Assembly: GCA_031763025.1 (NCBI GenBank)
Contig: JASSKH010000023.1
Coordinates: 372,001-436,000, forward strand
Direction of reading: 5' to 3'
Origin: Macrocystis pyrifera
Taxonomy: Eukaryota > Sar > Phaeophyceae > Laminariales > Laminariaceae
DNA: 64,000 nucleotides
Each line of letters opens with the position of its first letter. Position 1 is the first letter of the stretch. Both the position numbers and the translations under genes were made by a program. The notes beneath the pieces were generated by a model that had not been told where the DNA came from, did no database searches, and was given only the letters and a program-made list of their open reading frames with translations. Positions 36,001-46,989 of this stretch are shown piece after piece.

Positions 36001-36305
36001 TGCAGCGAAAAATATGAAGATCCGGGCAGGTTTCCAAGCCGCTGGATTGCTTTTCGGAAGTGGCACCCCATCCCCTGAGTTGCTTTCTGGGTCACGTGAC
36101 TTTGACCACCTAGAGCATGTGCCACGGAGCCCGGCCGGGGCCAACGCTTGCACCGTACTGTCCACGCCACCCCCCTGCGGGCCCCGCAGCAGGAAGCGCG
36201 AGAAAAAACTCGCGGTCAATTGAGAAAAGTGAACTATTCCGGAAAAAACGGCCATTAAGTACAAAGTAATATATCCGTACACCCTTTCGCTACGTTTAAC
36301 TGTAG

Positions 36306-38205
36306 GTGGTGGGTGACGTTTGGATCCAGCCCCTCCATAGGCGCCACGCCCACGTGCGGCCCATTCTTCTCCCCTCACCGCCTCTGGCCGCCATCGAACG
36401 TGAGCGGGTGCGCTCGGGGCTTCTACCCGCCGTTCCCGGGCGGTGGCAGTCTGCAGCGTACGTCGCCCGTGGTCCCATGCAGGGCCCGCTGCGACGTATG
36501 CTGCGGGATGCCCCGGTATGGGATGCGGGAGCCAACGGGGACCACTTCGTACCTAGCTTTGTCCGCCAATATGTGGGCTTCTGGCACGACATAATCATAC
36601 AGAACCACCTGCTGCGGGGCACGCTGGTGTCGTACTTACGTGAAGGGGTTGGCCCCCACGACCTTCTCCTAGAGGAATACGGGGGCCCGTCAATCGACTG
36701 CCCGTATGTCGTGGGCCGGTTGCCTGGAGTGGTGTTTACAAATAGTGTTCCGCCAGCCTTCCCCAGTTGTGTAGAGGCCGAGGTGCAGTCCATCGTCGAT
36801 CGTGGGTATGTCGCGAAGTGGACTCACGTCCGAGGCCCCGAGGGCCCACGGCCCCGCTTGGTCATGGCGCTGTCATTCGAAGAGACTAAACCGTGTCTAC
36901 TTTGCCAAGCGAAGCCGCTAAGCAAGTGGTGCAAACGCATCCCGTTTTCGATGAATACCTTGGCGCGGGTGTCTAACGTCGTCTCGCCGGGGTGTTTCGT
37001 GACCTCGCAAGATGACTTCTCCGTTTTTCATCAAGTTTTCCTGCGCTCATCATCCTGGCTACTCTTTGGATTCTCGAACGGCGTCATCGATTACTATTGG
37101 TGACTTTTGTCTTTTGGCTTCAGGTTGAGCCCATGGTGCTACCATGCCCTCAGTGAGGCGAAGGCAGCCTATCCTCGTCCGGAACGGATTCCGGCTTCGG
37201 CTTTACTCAATGACTCATGGCTCAGCAATTTCCGGGTGTCCGACGGGCGAGCGCGTGAACAATGTCTGGCGGCGGGAGAGGCGACACACGTAGCTATCCT
37301 GGTGTTGTTGCTGTGCGGCTAATTCCTGTCGGCACAGAAGTGTGACTTCCGGCCGACTCTGCAACAACAACACCTCCGTATGGTGTGTGACTCAGAAACC
37401 AACTTCCAAGTGTCGAAGGAGCAGCTGGATATTGCAGCTGTTATTGCGAGCAGCCGTGAACGGAAGACAGCTGTCCGTCCGTACACTTCAGTCGATCGCG
37501 GACAGGTGCATGATCATGACGGTGGCTAACTGGCCGGCATCGCTATGTGTGCAACCTCTGCGGTGATCGCAGACCTCGAGAGGCTATGTCGGTGCACTTT
37601 CGACTTTACGCAAGGCTCACATACTCACACGTTAGGCGAGTTCGGGCAGTGGTTGGGCATTAGGTCCCCCTGGCAAGAGGGGCCGTCGCAACGAGCACGG
37701 GCGTATCTCGGGTACCTTGACAAAAGGATCGTTCGAAGCGTCTTCCGTGGCATGGGCGTGCGTGGTCAACCTGGCCGCGGGTGCCTTTTCCGCAGGGGAG
37801 GTGCACTCATTAGACTGGTTGGCGAAGTATATCAACAAGAAGGAGATGTACTGCTTCTACCGCTTCCTACAGCAGTTTTGTACGCGCCACTCGGACGTGT
37901 TGTGGCGAGCGCAAGTGCTCATCGACGTGAACAGTCGGTAGTGGGTGTGTTTAACCGTAAGCGTATTAAAAATCGCGAGCCTCACCCACCGCCTGTGCAG
38001 CGGTCTGGGCTGCAGGATACGGCTTCATGTTGTCGTCGAAGAGGATGCCGACGGCGGAGTACATACTCGAAGATGCAATCTCGCGGACGTCACTTGAAAC
38101 CACTATTCGCATAGCGCCCGCAGCGTTCAAGGTGTTATGGAATGAGATAGTCACGTTTAACGTGGACCTCAAGGCATGTACGGCGTCGGTCTTGCGATCC
38201 CCCTA
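36306..38205 (+). pseudogene. DIRS-type reverse transcriptase / RNase H, decayed
   Basis: DIRS-like retroelements copy RNA with an RT/RNase H and integrate with a tyrosine recombinase. The first frame (36306-37103) holds the RT fingers and palm, including GPRPRLVMAL, VTSQDDFSVFHQV and WLLFGFSNGVIDYYW. An in-frame TGA at 37101 precedes LSFGFRLSPWCYHALSEAK. The catalytic box, expected as a DD pair, reads LLNDSW, so the first aspartate is lost. After a TAA at 37320 comes FLSAQKCDFRPTLQQQHLRM. Frame-shifted pieces then give RTLQSIADRCMIMTVA, the RNase H-like SLDWLAKYINKKEMYCFY and RAQVLIDVNS, then a tail TIRIAPAAFKVLWNE ending near 38205. At least five lesions make it inactive. No recombinase follows directly; family F repeat begins at 38208. 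Confidence 0.87.
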
Positions 38206-38207
38206 GA

Positions 38208-38455
38208 GGCGCGTTCTGCGATAGAGGTGGCACATTTCCGCGATTTGTTTTCTGAATGACCTGTGTTCCTTTGCCCAACATCGTCAAAATGCCAATCTTT
38301 ATTTGAAAAGTGACGCTTTTTTATATACTTGGGCCATGGGGTTATTCATCGGGAAGCAATTTGAGTTTGCTGAAGTCATCGTTTGGGTGAGGTATGGATC
38401 TCAATAAGTGAAGAGCCTTAGAAAATATAGCGTGAACCTCTTTCGTTGAACCCCT
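38208..38455. repeat. repeat family F, inverted copy
   Basis: Reverse complement of the 29210-29680 units (CTTGGGCCATGGGGTTATTC, ATGCCAATCTT). It abuts the end of the RT/RNase H relic within a few bases. Confidence 0.82.
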
Positions 38456-39039
38456 CTAACGCTGGAAGGCACTACGAACCCCAAGCGGGAAGGCACGGTT
38501 TGTTTCCTCCCAGTACGACTGTGCCGGTTCCACAGGGACAGGCGTGTTTGCGCAGAATATTTTTATCGTGCCGGGTACGAGAGTCCTGTCCTTTGAGTTT
38601 TGTTTTTCGCCCCTGACAAAACACATTGTCCAACATACGGCATAATGGAAGGCTCGTGCTGTTGTCATCTTGCCAGATGTGAAAGCGTATTGGTTCTGGG
38701 TGTTGTAGCTCGCCACGGTAAGGTCCATCGAGGTGCCCTTTGTGGCCGAGGACGGGTGTTCTCAGTGACCCAGTACTAATGGTGTAATCCTTGCTGGGAG
38801 ATGATAGCGTCCGAGGGGGATTTTAGCAGTTGGGGATAGTAGTTACCTGATTTCGGCAACATACGTATGATGATACGGATGTGATGGCGCCTACCCTCTG
38901 TCGGTAACCATCGCATAATAGCGCGCTCACACGCTTCCAAACGCTCATCGAGCATCATGGTCCATTCTTCTCTTCGACTGTACACATAACGAAGCCAGCG
39001 GGGGACCCCTTCAGGGTGCTGCAACCCGCGAAAGGTTCG
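38456..39039 (-). pseudogene. unidentified coding-like remnant, two frames
   Basis: I do not recognise this sequence. Two minus-strand open stretches have balanced, protein-like composition. The first (from 39039 down to 38776) includes GVPRWLRYVYSRREEWTMML and MRWLPTEGRRHHIRI. The second (38728-38456) includes VASYNTQNQYAFTSGKM, ARAFHYAVCWTMCFVRGEK and PVPVEPAQSYWEETNRAFP. A frame change and stop near 38770 separate them. The upstream end falls 11 bp from the copia 5' LTR, so the insertion probably cut it. It may be part of another mobile element, since it lies between repeat family F and copia. No function is claimed. Confidence 0.35.
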
Positions 39040-39050
39040 CTACGAACTGG

Positions 39051-39230
39051 TGTTCGGAGTGCTCAATTACTTGGTGTATGGATTCATATGCAACGGTATT
39101 TGGGAGTTCCACACAGGAAATATGCGTGTTTCTGTGTGGAGCAGTCAGCGGGTTGCGTCGTGGTTTGTCCGCCACCAGTTGATGTTCTCCTCCTTTTTTC
39201 CTCGTCTTGTGTGTTTTAAGTAATACTATA
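39051..39230 (+). repeat. 5' LTR of copia element
   Basis: It aligns end to end with 44312-44492 with scattered substitutions and one indel (shared GTTCCACACAGGA, TTTCTGTGTGGAGCAGTCAG, CTTGTGTGTTTTA). I set the end at AATACTATA, matching AATACTACA in the 3' copy. Confidence 0.88.
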
Positions 39231-39295
39231 TATACCCTGAGGGGCTTCTATGAACTGACTCAAGCTTGGCTTATCAAATCAGTGAGTGACCGAAC
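39231..39295 (+). promoter_or_regulatory. copia leader segment shared with 50740-50805
   Basis: The ~60 bases from TATACCCTGAGGGGCTTC to ATCAGTGAGTG recur with six or so changes upstream of the second tyrosine recombinase. TTGGCTTATCAAATCAG within it could serve as a primer-binding site, though it does not abut the LTR end I chose. If so, the LTR may be longer than I call it. Confidence 0.5.
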
Positions 39296-39607
39296 ACGCT
39301 AACGTCTGCTCCAATTGGATGCACTTGCTGGTTGGGGCTACGCCGGGGGAGCAACTCCCCGCTCGAGAATGAGCGAGAGATTTTCATTTTTTCGGATGCG
39401 AAGGCCAGAGGGACCTCAACCGAGCAGAGACACGGCCGACAATGAGGTCAGGAGTGGCGATAACAGCGGCAGCAGAGGCAGTCAGCACCGCCGCGGCAGA
39501 GGCCGCGGAAATGGGCTAGTAGCGCAGGAGCGCGAAACCCTGTTCTGCCAGAGGGCGAAACTGCTCCGTCAGAGGGCGAACCTGCTCTGCCAAAGGATGG
39601 AGCAGAA

Positions 39608-40385
39608 ATGAGCAGAAGGAACGAGGCTTCGCCGGAGGGCGGAGCCGTAGGCCGCGATGATGAGATCGCCCGCCTGAAACGAGAGATGGCCGAGATGTCG
39701 CTCCGCCTGGAGATCAGAGAAGAGGAACTAACGAGGATGGAGAGGCTCCAGCAGGGGACCGGAGGAGGGATGCTCCCACCGGAGCCACATGGTCAGCCAG
39801 GCACGTTTCTAGTTGGTTTTGGTGAGCCTTCACCGAACCTTGACAGCAGTAAGAAGGGGAATGATTTAAAATGGTCGAAGCATTTTCTATCATGGGCTGT
39901 CACTAACACCTGCGACGATGTTTCGAAGGAAGCTAGCGACCCGATAGATTTGCAGGGTTCAAATAGAAGGAGTCAGCAAGACCTCAATTACCGTTTCAGA
40001 ACGGCAAGGGTAGCCGCCGCTCGCGGGACATACGAGGGTTTCACCAACGCACTTACTAATTCGTCTCTTGTATACAAGATCTATGACACAGGCAGCCCTA
40101 GTCTTGCGATGGCCGAAGTGCGTCGGCACTACGTCCCAAGTGACGGCCTCGACAAGCAGGCATACCAGAGAGAATGCATCAATGCCCATATGAAAGAGGG
40201 GGAGGACCCCACCCTTCCTTTCGAGAAGATGAGCATCATCCGAGAAAAGCTCTCCGAAGTAGAGATCCCAAAAACGGATCAGGGAGCCAACCTCCACCTA
40301 CCGCAATGCGTGACGTCTGAATACGAGGTGGACAAGAAAATCCTACTATACGCCCAGAACTTGACTCTCAATATGATCGAGGACG
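39608..40385 (+). CDS. copia Gag (UBN2-like), zinc knuckle missing
   Basis: Gag packages the element RNA. The ATG at 39608 overlaps the stop of an upstream arginine-rich frame (39315-39611) as ATGA; the two could be one Gag N-terminus split by a frameshift. Residues 20-60 form a charged coiled-coil (DDEIARLKREMAEMSLRL). Then comes the Gag core with KWSKHFLSWAVTNTCDDV near residue 90, LTNSSLVYKIYDTGSPSLA near 150 and a helix-rich end DKKILLYAQNLTLNMIED near 255. The frame stays open to 40657, but from about 40385 it crosses two ~150-bp repeats (AGSICYAAV and AGSVCYAAV) that are not Gag. No CCHC knuckle and no protease DTG/DSG box is visible. Confidence 0.8.
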
Positions 40386-40600
40386 CCGGGAGTATCTGCT
40401 ATGCCGCTGTCGCCGGGGGTGATGGTAGCGGTAGACCAGTCGGTAGCGATCGATGGTGTACGGGTTTTGCAACCCCCCCGCCCCCCTCCCCCCCGTGCGC
40501 CGGTGCCTGTGACGTTACAACCGATGAGGACGCCGGGAGTGTCTGCTATGCCGCTGTCGACGGGGGTGATGGTAGCGGTAGACCCGCCGGTAGCGATATA
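40375..40600 (+). repeat. duplicated ~150-bp module inside copia
   Basis: GAGGACGCCGGGAGT begins each copy (about 40380 and 40527), followed by CTGCTATGCCGCTGTCG and GGTGATGGTAGCGGTAGACC. It occupies the place where the zinc knuckle and protease should be. Confidence 0.8.
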
Positions 40601-40741
40601 CCAAATGATAGCGGTAGCAACCCCCCACACACACCCTGCGATAGTGCCGGAACCTAGTGAGCCAGCACCGTCGTCAGCTAATCCCCCGGAAGAATGGCCC
40701 CCCCCTCTCCCCCCCCGCGTTCCGCCCGGGGAATGCTGCTT

Positions 40742-41655
40742 CCGTGAATGTCCCCGGCATTAGGCGTTTCAAGGGGGTGGACATTAACGTCTTTGACGTG
40801 TGGAACGCCCATGCCCACGAGGGTCTTTTGCGCGAAACGGCTAAGCAGCAAGGCGTCAAGCTCACTAGTACCCTGGCCACTTGCAATGGATGTGTACAGG
40901 CGAAGGGCAGGCGTGCGTCTATACCTACGACTACATCGTCTCGGAAGGCACTCCTCCTGCAGCGCGTATTTGTTGACCTTACCGGCCCCTAGAATATTGC
41001 GTCTGCTGGGGGGGCTCTGTACTTGATCCTGTTCAAGGGTAACGCGACACGCATGGGATGGCTGGACTCTCTCAAGAGCAAGAGCGCCGCCGACGTGACC
41101 GCGGCGACCCGGAAATTCCTGGCTGATGTCGGCGGAGCCGTCCAGTGTTTCCGGACGGACAACGGCACAGGGGTCGTGAACGTACTCTTCGCAAGCTTAT
41201 GCGCCAATGAGAAAGTCCGACACGAGCACACCGGGGTCGACGGACCGAAACACAACGGTGTGGTCGAGCGTGGGCTCGGCTTCATCGAGAGGCCCCCCGG
41301 CTGTTCCCCGAGCACCTCTCGAACCTGGACCGCTGCTGGGTGGAAGCAGCCATCTACATGAACGACTGCCTGAACACCACGGCGACGACGGCGAACTCCC
41401 ATTTCAAGTCGCCGCACGATGCATTTTTTGGGACACTGCCACCGCCTAACACCCTCGCCTTCATGCAGCCCGGGTTCCACCGCATCCACCGCACCCACAG
41501 GTCTGGCCAAGGCCGAGCGGTGTTTTTACCTCAACAGGGGGAGAAACCATCCGCGCGACTGCGTCAAGGTGGTCACGGTATGCGGGCGTACGAGCAACTC
41601 GCGGGACGTCACCTGGGAGGTCGAGCGCAAGCCGATCATCGAGGCTGCGCCTTAG
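40742..41655 (+). pseudogene. copia integrase (GAG-pre-integrase and rve core), broken
   Basis: Integrase inserts the cDNA using a D,D-E triad. The GAG-pre-integrase part reads NAHAHEGLLRETAKQQG with a zinc pair near CNGCVQAKG. The first catalytic aspartate lies in QRVFVDLTGP, directly before a TAG at 40990. The frame continues with LYLILFKGNATRMGWLDS, the second aspartate in RTDNGT and the glutamate in GVVERGLG, so the triad is present. A shift near 41330 leads to EAAIYMNDCLNTTATTANS and a later one to AERCFYLNRGRNHPRDCVKV, the usual C-terminal part. The stop at 41655 ends it. Confidence 0.85.
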
Positions 41656-41670
41656 GCGAGGAAGGACTCG

Positions 41671-42393
41671 GTGGCGGAACCGTGGGAGGCCGATCTGCAC
41701 ATCAGGTATTTACCACCGGAGCTGGCGACTGTGTCACCGGGGATACCACCGGTGATGTCACCGGCACCACCAGCGGTACCACCGACGCCGGCGATGACGC
41801 CGGCGCCACCGGAGGTGCCGCCACCGCCTCCGCCGACGTCGGGGGTGCCGCCGCCGGGGGTGACGTCACCGTCATCCCTACTGGGGGCCGAGAACCATCA
41901 CGTCGAGGACGACGAGGGCCTCCGGGATAACGAGTTCTTTCAACTGGGGCGGACGCGCGCTAGGACACGGGCGATGACGACGGCGCCACTTCAAGTGGGT
42001 ATGCCGCCGGCGAAGCCGCCGGCGCCACCGGAGATGTCGCCGCCGCCGGTGGTGATGTCACCGTCATCGCGACCGGGGGCCGAGAACCCTCAGGTCGAGG
42101 ACGACAAGGGTCCTCCGGACAACGAGCTCTTTCAACCGGGGCGGACGCGCGCGAGGACGAGCGCGTACCACCAGGCTTCTACTGGTACATCGCGGCCAAC
42201 TGACCACGCACTTTTCAACCACCGCCCGCCCAACCAGCCCGCCCCCGCTATTCCAACGTGTGACGCGGGACAACTATCGGAGCCTGCGACCTACCAGGAG
42301 GCGATGCTCTCGCCATACCATGCGAACTGGTCCCATGCAATGGAGACGGAGATTACCGGACTCGAGGGAGCTGGGACTTCCGGGGATGCTTAG
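41671..42393 (+). CDS. copia linker with proline-rich repeats, leading into RT
   Basis: The 240-codon open frame begins with proline/valine-rich repeats (PPVMSPAPPAVPPTP). It then holds two similar modules, SPSSLLGAENHHVEDDEG and SPSSRPGAENPQVEDDKG, each followed by GRTRART. It ends with EPATYQEAMLSPYHANWSHA, which matches the short conserved run before copia RT. Linkers of this kind are variable and not catalytic. A stop at 42391 separates it from the RT frame. Confidence 0.7.
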   Translation: MAEPWEADLHIRYLPPELATVSPGIPPVMSPAPPAVPPTPAMTPAPPEVPPPPPPTSGVPPPGVTSPSSLLGAENHHVEDDEGLRDNEFFQLGRTRARTRAMTTAPLQVGMPPAKPPAPPEMSPPPVVMSPSSRPGAENPQVEDDKGPPDNELFQPGRTRARTSAYHQASTGTSRPTDHALFNHRPPNQPAPAIPTCDAGQLSEPATYQEAMLSPYHANWSHAMETEITGLEGAGTSGDA

Positions 42394-42411
42394 CAGCAAA
42401 AGGGAGGGAAC

Positions 42412-43813
42412 GTGGTATCGGCCAAATGGGTGTTCACTTGGAACGCAGATGAGCATGGTAAAGTAGTGAAGGCGAAAGCGCGACTAGTGGCGAGAGGATT
42501 TAGCCAACGCCCCGGAGTTGATTACTATGAGACTTTTGCCCCCACCCCCGCCGCGTCATGTGTCCGTATGATGGCTGCGATAGCCTGCGAGTTTCACTCT
42601 TAGATTTATGCCATTTCGATGTACAACAAGCGTTTGTCCAGGCTGAACTACAGGAACTCGTTTTGATGCGGATGCCACAGGGCCGTGGCGATCTGAGCGG
42701 CAAAGTTATGCTCTTGAATCGTAGCCTATACGGCTTGAAACAGGCGTCGAGATCCTGGCATAGACATTTGGTCACCCACCTGAAGAGTCTTAGGTTTGAA
42801 CAGCGCCTCGCAGATCCGTGTGTATTTAGATTATTCGAGGTGGGGTCTGTTTCAATCATTGCTGTGGTTCACGTCGACGACATTGTTGCGGTAGGCCCTA
42901 AGGAGAGATGTGACCGTTTTTGCGAGGACCTGAACCGCGTCGTTCCCATCAATAACCGGTGCGAGCTGCGATGGAATGCCGGTTGCCACTATTCCCGAGA
43001 CAATGTCACGGGTTTATTGACAATTTCGCAAAACTCTTTCGCGGAGAAGGCGGTCAAGCAATTTGGCGTGACCGCTAGTAGGAACACCCCACTTTGGCCT
43101 GATCTTTTTCTGGAGGTGTTTGACGAGGAGGATCCCACTGGTGACTGGCCGTATCGTGAACTAGTAGGCAGTTTGCTGTGGCTTTCTAACCAGACGAGAC
43201 CTGATATCTCAAATGCCGTGAGGGCGGTGGCGAGGTACATGTATGCCCCCATACTCAAGCACTGGATGGTTGCGACAGGGAGTTTGGAGTATCTGAATGT
43301 GACAAGTAGCTACGGGATTACTTTCCAGAGGGGCAGCGGATTAGAGTGGTGGTTTATGCAGACGCAGCTTATGCCCCCCGAGACACTAGGAGGAAGTCTG
43401 TCTCGGGTGCGCCCGTGATGTGTGGGGGTGCGGCCATTCAATTGATTTCTAGGACGCAGAAGACTTCCACACTCTCCGCGAGTGAAGCAGAGTACGTCGC
43501 GATGGCAGAGGGTGTCAAGGAGGCCCTTTTTCTACGGTCAGTATGGCGTTTCCTGTTGCCTGATTTTGGCGATCCGTGAATCCAGGTTTTTGAGGACAAC
43601 AAGGGTGCGATCCAAATAGCGGTTAACCCCGTGACGAACTCTAACTCGAAGCACAAAGATGTCCGCCACTACTTCCTGCGAGAACTTGTCGAGAAGGGAG
43701 AGCTTGAAATCACGCATGTGAGGTCGGAATACGAACATGCCGACTTCTTGACGAAACCCCTTCCGAATGACGCTTTCCGTTTCCACAGGAATTTCATCAT
43801 GACTATGAGTTAA
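42412..43813 (+). pseudogene. copia reverse transcriptase and RNase H, two shifts and one stop
   Basis: Frame one gives AKWVFTWNADEHGKVVKAKA and FAPTPAASCVRMMAA. A shift near 42600 leads into the long frame ending at 43418, with FDVQQAFVQAELQELVLMRM, SLYGLKQASRSW and the catalytic VHVDDIVAVG (both aspartates kept). It continues with GSLLWLSNQTRPDIS. A shift near 43350 leads to RNase H, with VVYADAAYAP (first acid), SASEAEYVAMAEG (glutamate) and, past a TGA at 43577, VFEDNKGAIQIA and NSKHKDVRHYFLRE. It ends HADFLTKPLPNDAF and a stop at 43811. Catalytic residues of both enzymes are present despite the frame breaks, so decay is recent or partly sequencing error. Confidence 0.9.
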
Positions 43814-44297
43814 TTTGTTTGTTTGCTTGTTTGTTTTGTTTTGTTTTGTTTTTGAGTCGATTTTTATAACTGACGAGGCCGATTTTTTAATTTTTCTGAG
43901 ATTTGAGGAACTTTGAGGTCACAAATTTCATGAGATTTGAGGAGTTAGCTTATGGATTTTGTTGGGCTTGGAGGTCATGATATTTTATTGTTGAGATCTG
44001 AGGAGTTGAATTTTGATTTTGTTTGGGATTTGATACCCTGATATTTTTTTTGGGGTCACCACTTTTGTTTGGGGGGGGGCTTGAAGCTCTGACTTCATGC
44101 GGTCCTATGATTTGTGATCTAGATTTGTTTGGTGGGGACAAGGGAGTGAATCCGACATGTCACTGTGTACCATTCTGGTTTGAGACGTTGGTGATCTAGA
44201 CTGATTATCTTTTAGTATTGTACCCTGGATTTTATTTTTGGTTCATCACCATGAAATTTTATCATGAGCGATGTTTTGTTGTCACACTCACCAAGTA

Positions 44298-44311
44298 GAG
44301 AGCAGAGGGGC
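44298..44311 (+). promoter_or_regulatory. copia polypurine tract
   Basis: GAGAGCAGAGGGG lies directly before the TGTTCGGAG start of the 3' LTR, with one C between. This is the expected plus-strand primer position. Confidence 0.65.
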
Positions 44312-44492
44312 TGTTCGGAGTGCTCACGTGCTTGGTGTATGGATTCGCCTGTAACGGTACTTTGGAAGTTCCACACAGGACATTTGCGCGTTTCTGTGTG
44401 GAGCAGTCAGCGGGTTGCGACGTGTTTTGTCCGCCGCCAGTTTATGTTCTCCCCCTTTCTTCCTTGTCTTGTGTGTTTTAGGTAATACTACA
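44312..44492 (+). repeat. 3' LTR of copia element
   Basis: Partner of 39051-39230. It ends AATACTACA, giving TG...CA termini. Confidence 0.88.
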
Positions 44493-44772
44493 CAAGACGC
44501 TTCGCTCCGCGGGAGGCCTACGCCGCCCGCTACGTTCGCTCAGGAAGGAAAAGTACATCAAATTATGCGAAGCGGACAGAGGTCCATGATTGAAGATTGC
44601 TTTTTTCATGACTCTGTAGTTGCAAACTGGCGACTTGATAAGGCCAAGAGTCCCGCCGCATGCTTCAGGAGAAAAAAGCTCGGACGCCACATATGCTTCG
44701 CGTCGTGGGCGGTTTTCCGCTACGCTCACTCACATGTCGTACATACTCACATACCCCAGATAGGGTACTCAG

Positions 44773-44850
44773 GTGCGGTAATTGCAATCTTGTCTGTCTG
44801 TCTGTCTGTCTGTCCGCAAGGCTTATATTTTCGAACACTTTCCAATGGCC
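44773..44850 (-). repeat. short copy of the GACA-locus repeat, inverted
   Basis: GGTAATTGCAATC, then five TCTG/TGTC units, then CGCAAGGCTTATATTTTCG and AGTGTT-containing flank. It is the reverse complement of the flanks and core at 49803-50020, with a much shorter microsatellite. Another partial copy is at 48868-48925. Confidence 0.8.
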
Positions 44851-44929
44851 GATATATAAGCTCGTTACAATTGATATTCGTACGACGTTTTCGACCCTTA
44901 CGGACCTTATATACTGAAACATACCATAC

Positions 44930-45140
44930 CACAAGGCAAATTTAGCCATATAATACATCCACGACATCGTACAATGGCACCATACCACAAACGTACCATA
45001 CCATATACTGTGTTTTTCCGGTACCATACCGTCAACACATACCGTACCACATACGGTGGTTTTCCCATATTCCCATATACCATACCACCATGTCCCATGT
45101 TCCATATTCCCATATACCATACAACCAACGTATCCCATAT
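44930..45140. repeat. ACCATACC/CCATAT low-complexity tract
   Basis: The words ACCATACCA, CCGTACCA and CCCATAT recur irregularly over about 200 bp. No coding signal. Confidence 0.7.
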
Positions 45141-45495
45141 CCCATACCGAGTTGGGGAGACGTCTACACGCCAGACCAGGTGCCTGCTACTGCTGGAGTG
45201 CCGTCTTGTTGTGCACGGGTGGCGATGATTACAAGAGTTGGCTCAGACGCCCATACCGAGTTGGGGAGACGTCTATACACCAGACCAGGTGCCTGCTACT
45301 GTTGTTGTAGTGCTGTCTTGTTGTGCAAGGGTGGCGATGAATACAAGAGTAAGAGTTGGCTCATACGCTTGGGTCCCACCCTCAGTGCAGCGCATTGGTT
45401 CTGGTGTGCAAGAAATAGATTAAAAACATTAGCTACGAGTACTACTACTGCTGCTGCATCCGTCTCGAATGGCCAACAATGGGCTTTTTTTCAGG

Positions 45496-45935
45496 TTTGA
45501 GAGGATACCGTAGGACGCCGCCGGCAAGCTGTTGCCCCCTAGAGCATGCATCCACCTCATTTCTGCGAGCCCGTCATCTATACTAGTTTGTCTTTCCCGC
45601 CACTGAGCGGGTTGCCCGTGGGCTGAGTCTCTGTCGAGATCGAGCGGTCTTTTACAGGTACTGTACATCAAACGTCTATCGTCTATCGTCGCACGAGCAG
45701 GTCATTTTTGCAGCTGCAGAAGTACAACAAAGGTATCGAATGGCAAAAAATGGGCTTCTTTTAAGGTTTGGGAGGATACCGTTGGACGCCGCCGGAAAGC
45801 TCTTGCCCCCTAGAGCATGCATCCACCTCATTTCTTCGAGCCCGTCATCTATACTAGTTGATCTTGCCCGCCACCGCGCGGGTTGTCCGTGGGCTGAGTC
45901 TCTGTCGAGATCGAGCGTCTATCGTGTATCACGAG
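45496..45935. repeat. repeat family G, two direct ~265-bp copies
   Basis: Copies starting about 45496 and 45761 share TTTG(A/G)GAGGATACCGT, CGCCGCCGG, CCCCCTAGAGCATGCATCC and GGGCTGAGTCTCTGTCGAG. Fragments recur at 46164, 47024, 47910 (inverted) and 48013. The flank after copy 2 (45895-46060) recurs at 48070-48245. Confidence 0.85.
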
Positions 45936-46989
45936 CTGAAATAATACTTTTTTGGTGTACTTCGCGTTTGTTTCCATCCGCATACTATTAGCAGGTCTTT
46001 TACGTACAACAGGAGTGGGTTACTTCTTGTGCCATGCAAAATTATCTTCGAGTATATACTACTCTGCTGTGCTGTATGTATCCATCTCGAATGGCAAAAA
46101 AAAGGCATACACTATCGCAGGTCTCTTCTTTTACAGCAGCGAAAGGCAAAAAATGGGCTTTTTGTCAGCTTTCGGGGGATACCGTAGGACGCCGCCGGCG
46201 GCAGTGGATTACTTTCTACCTTTCGCCTTTATTCGTTTGCGATCATCATCGTATGTTTCGGTGCTCGCATATAACACATGTCAATCTGTCGACTGTGTAA
46301 CAACCCACAAAATGTTTTTCATTGGCCAAGGTTCGTACCACGGAAGCTACTTTAATTATTGGGGTAAAAGTACGAGTACACACGTACATACAGCAGGTAC
46401 AGCATCTATCTTGCTGTGTCGTTTCTGACTGCTTGTTTTTGTTCCTTGCTGCTCTACGTTTTGGGAGAGCGGCGGGGCACGGAGAAGCGATGAAACGCAG
46501 GCCGCCAGAAGGTTTATTTACTGTATGCACTCTGCTGCTTTGCTGTGCTGATGTCGGGTTCGGTGGGTGCCTTTATGGAGGGCTCGCCGCAGCGCTGTGT
46601 ATCAAGTCACCTCACGCACTCAGGAACACCACGACAACGGCAGCAACGAACGTTTGATTCGGGTACACAGCAAGCAGCGCACAGCGCTCATCCATCGTGT
46701 ATATACGAGAGATTGGTACAGCATACCACGTACGTACTTGGAAATTATTGCACATCGACACCTATCTGATCGTTTTCCGAGAAGAGAGAAGATCTATATT
46801 TTTTAATTGAAATGATTGATAAAGCGCATGCCGGAGAGACATACCTGGTACATCATTTTTGGATAAGTGTACCGACGAAAACACCCTATTCAATTTTCGT
46901 TCTGCGCTAATAAATACTCTAGAGTATCGTATGTTTCGGTACTCGCAAAAATAAAACCCGGCAGTTGAAAAGACGTCAATCTGTCGAAT

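Larger units (their letters stand above)
39051..44492 (+). mobile_element. Ty1/copia LTR retrotransposon
   Basis: Order along the plus strand is LTR (39051-39230), leader, Gag, GAG-pre-integrase, integrase, RT, RNase H, polypurine tract and LTR (44312-44492). The LTRs are about 180 bp with TGTTCGGAG starts. Integrase before RT defines the copia superfamily. The reading frame is broken by several shifts and by in-frame stops at 40990 and 43577. The region that should hold the Gag zinc knuckle and aspartic protease is missing, replaced by a duplicated low-complexity stretch. The bases outside the two ends (ACTGG and CAAGA) do not match, so no target-site duplication is visible. It is probably immobile on its own. 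Confidence 0.93.
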
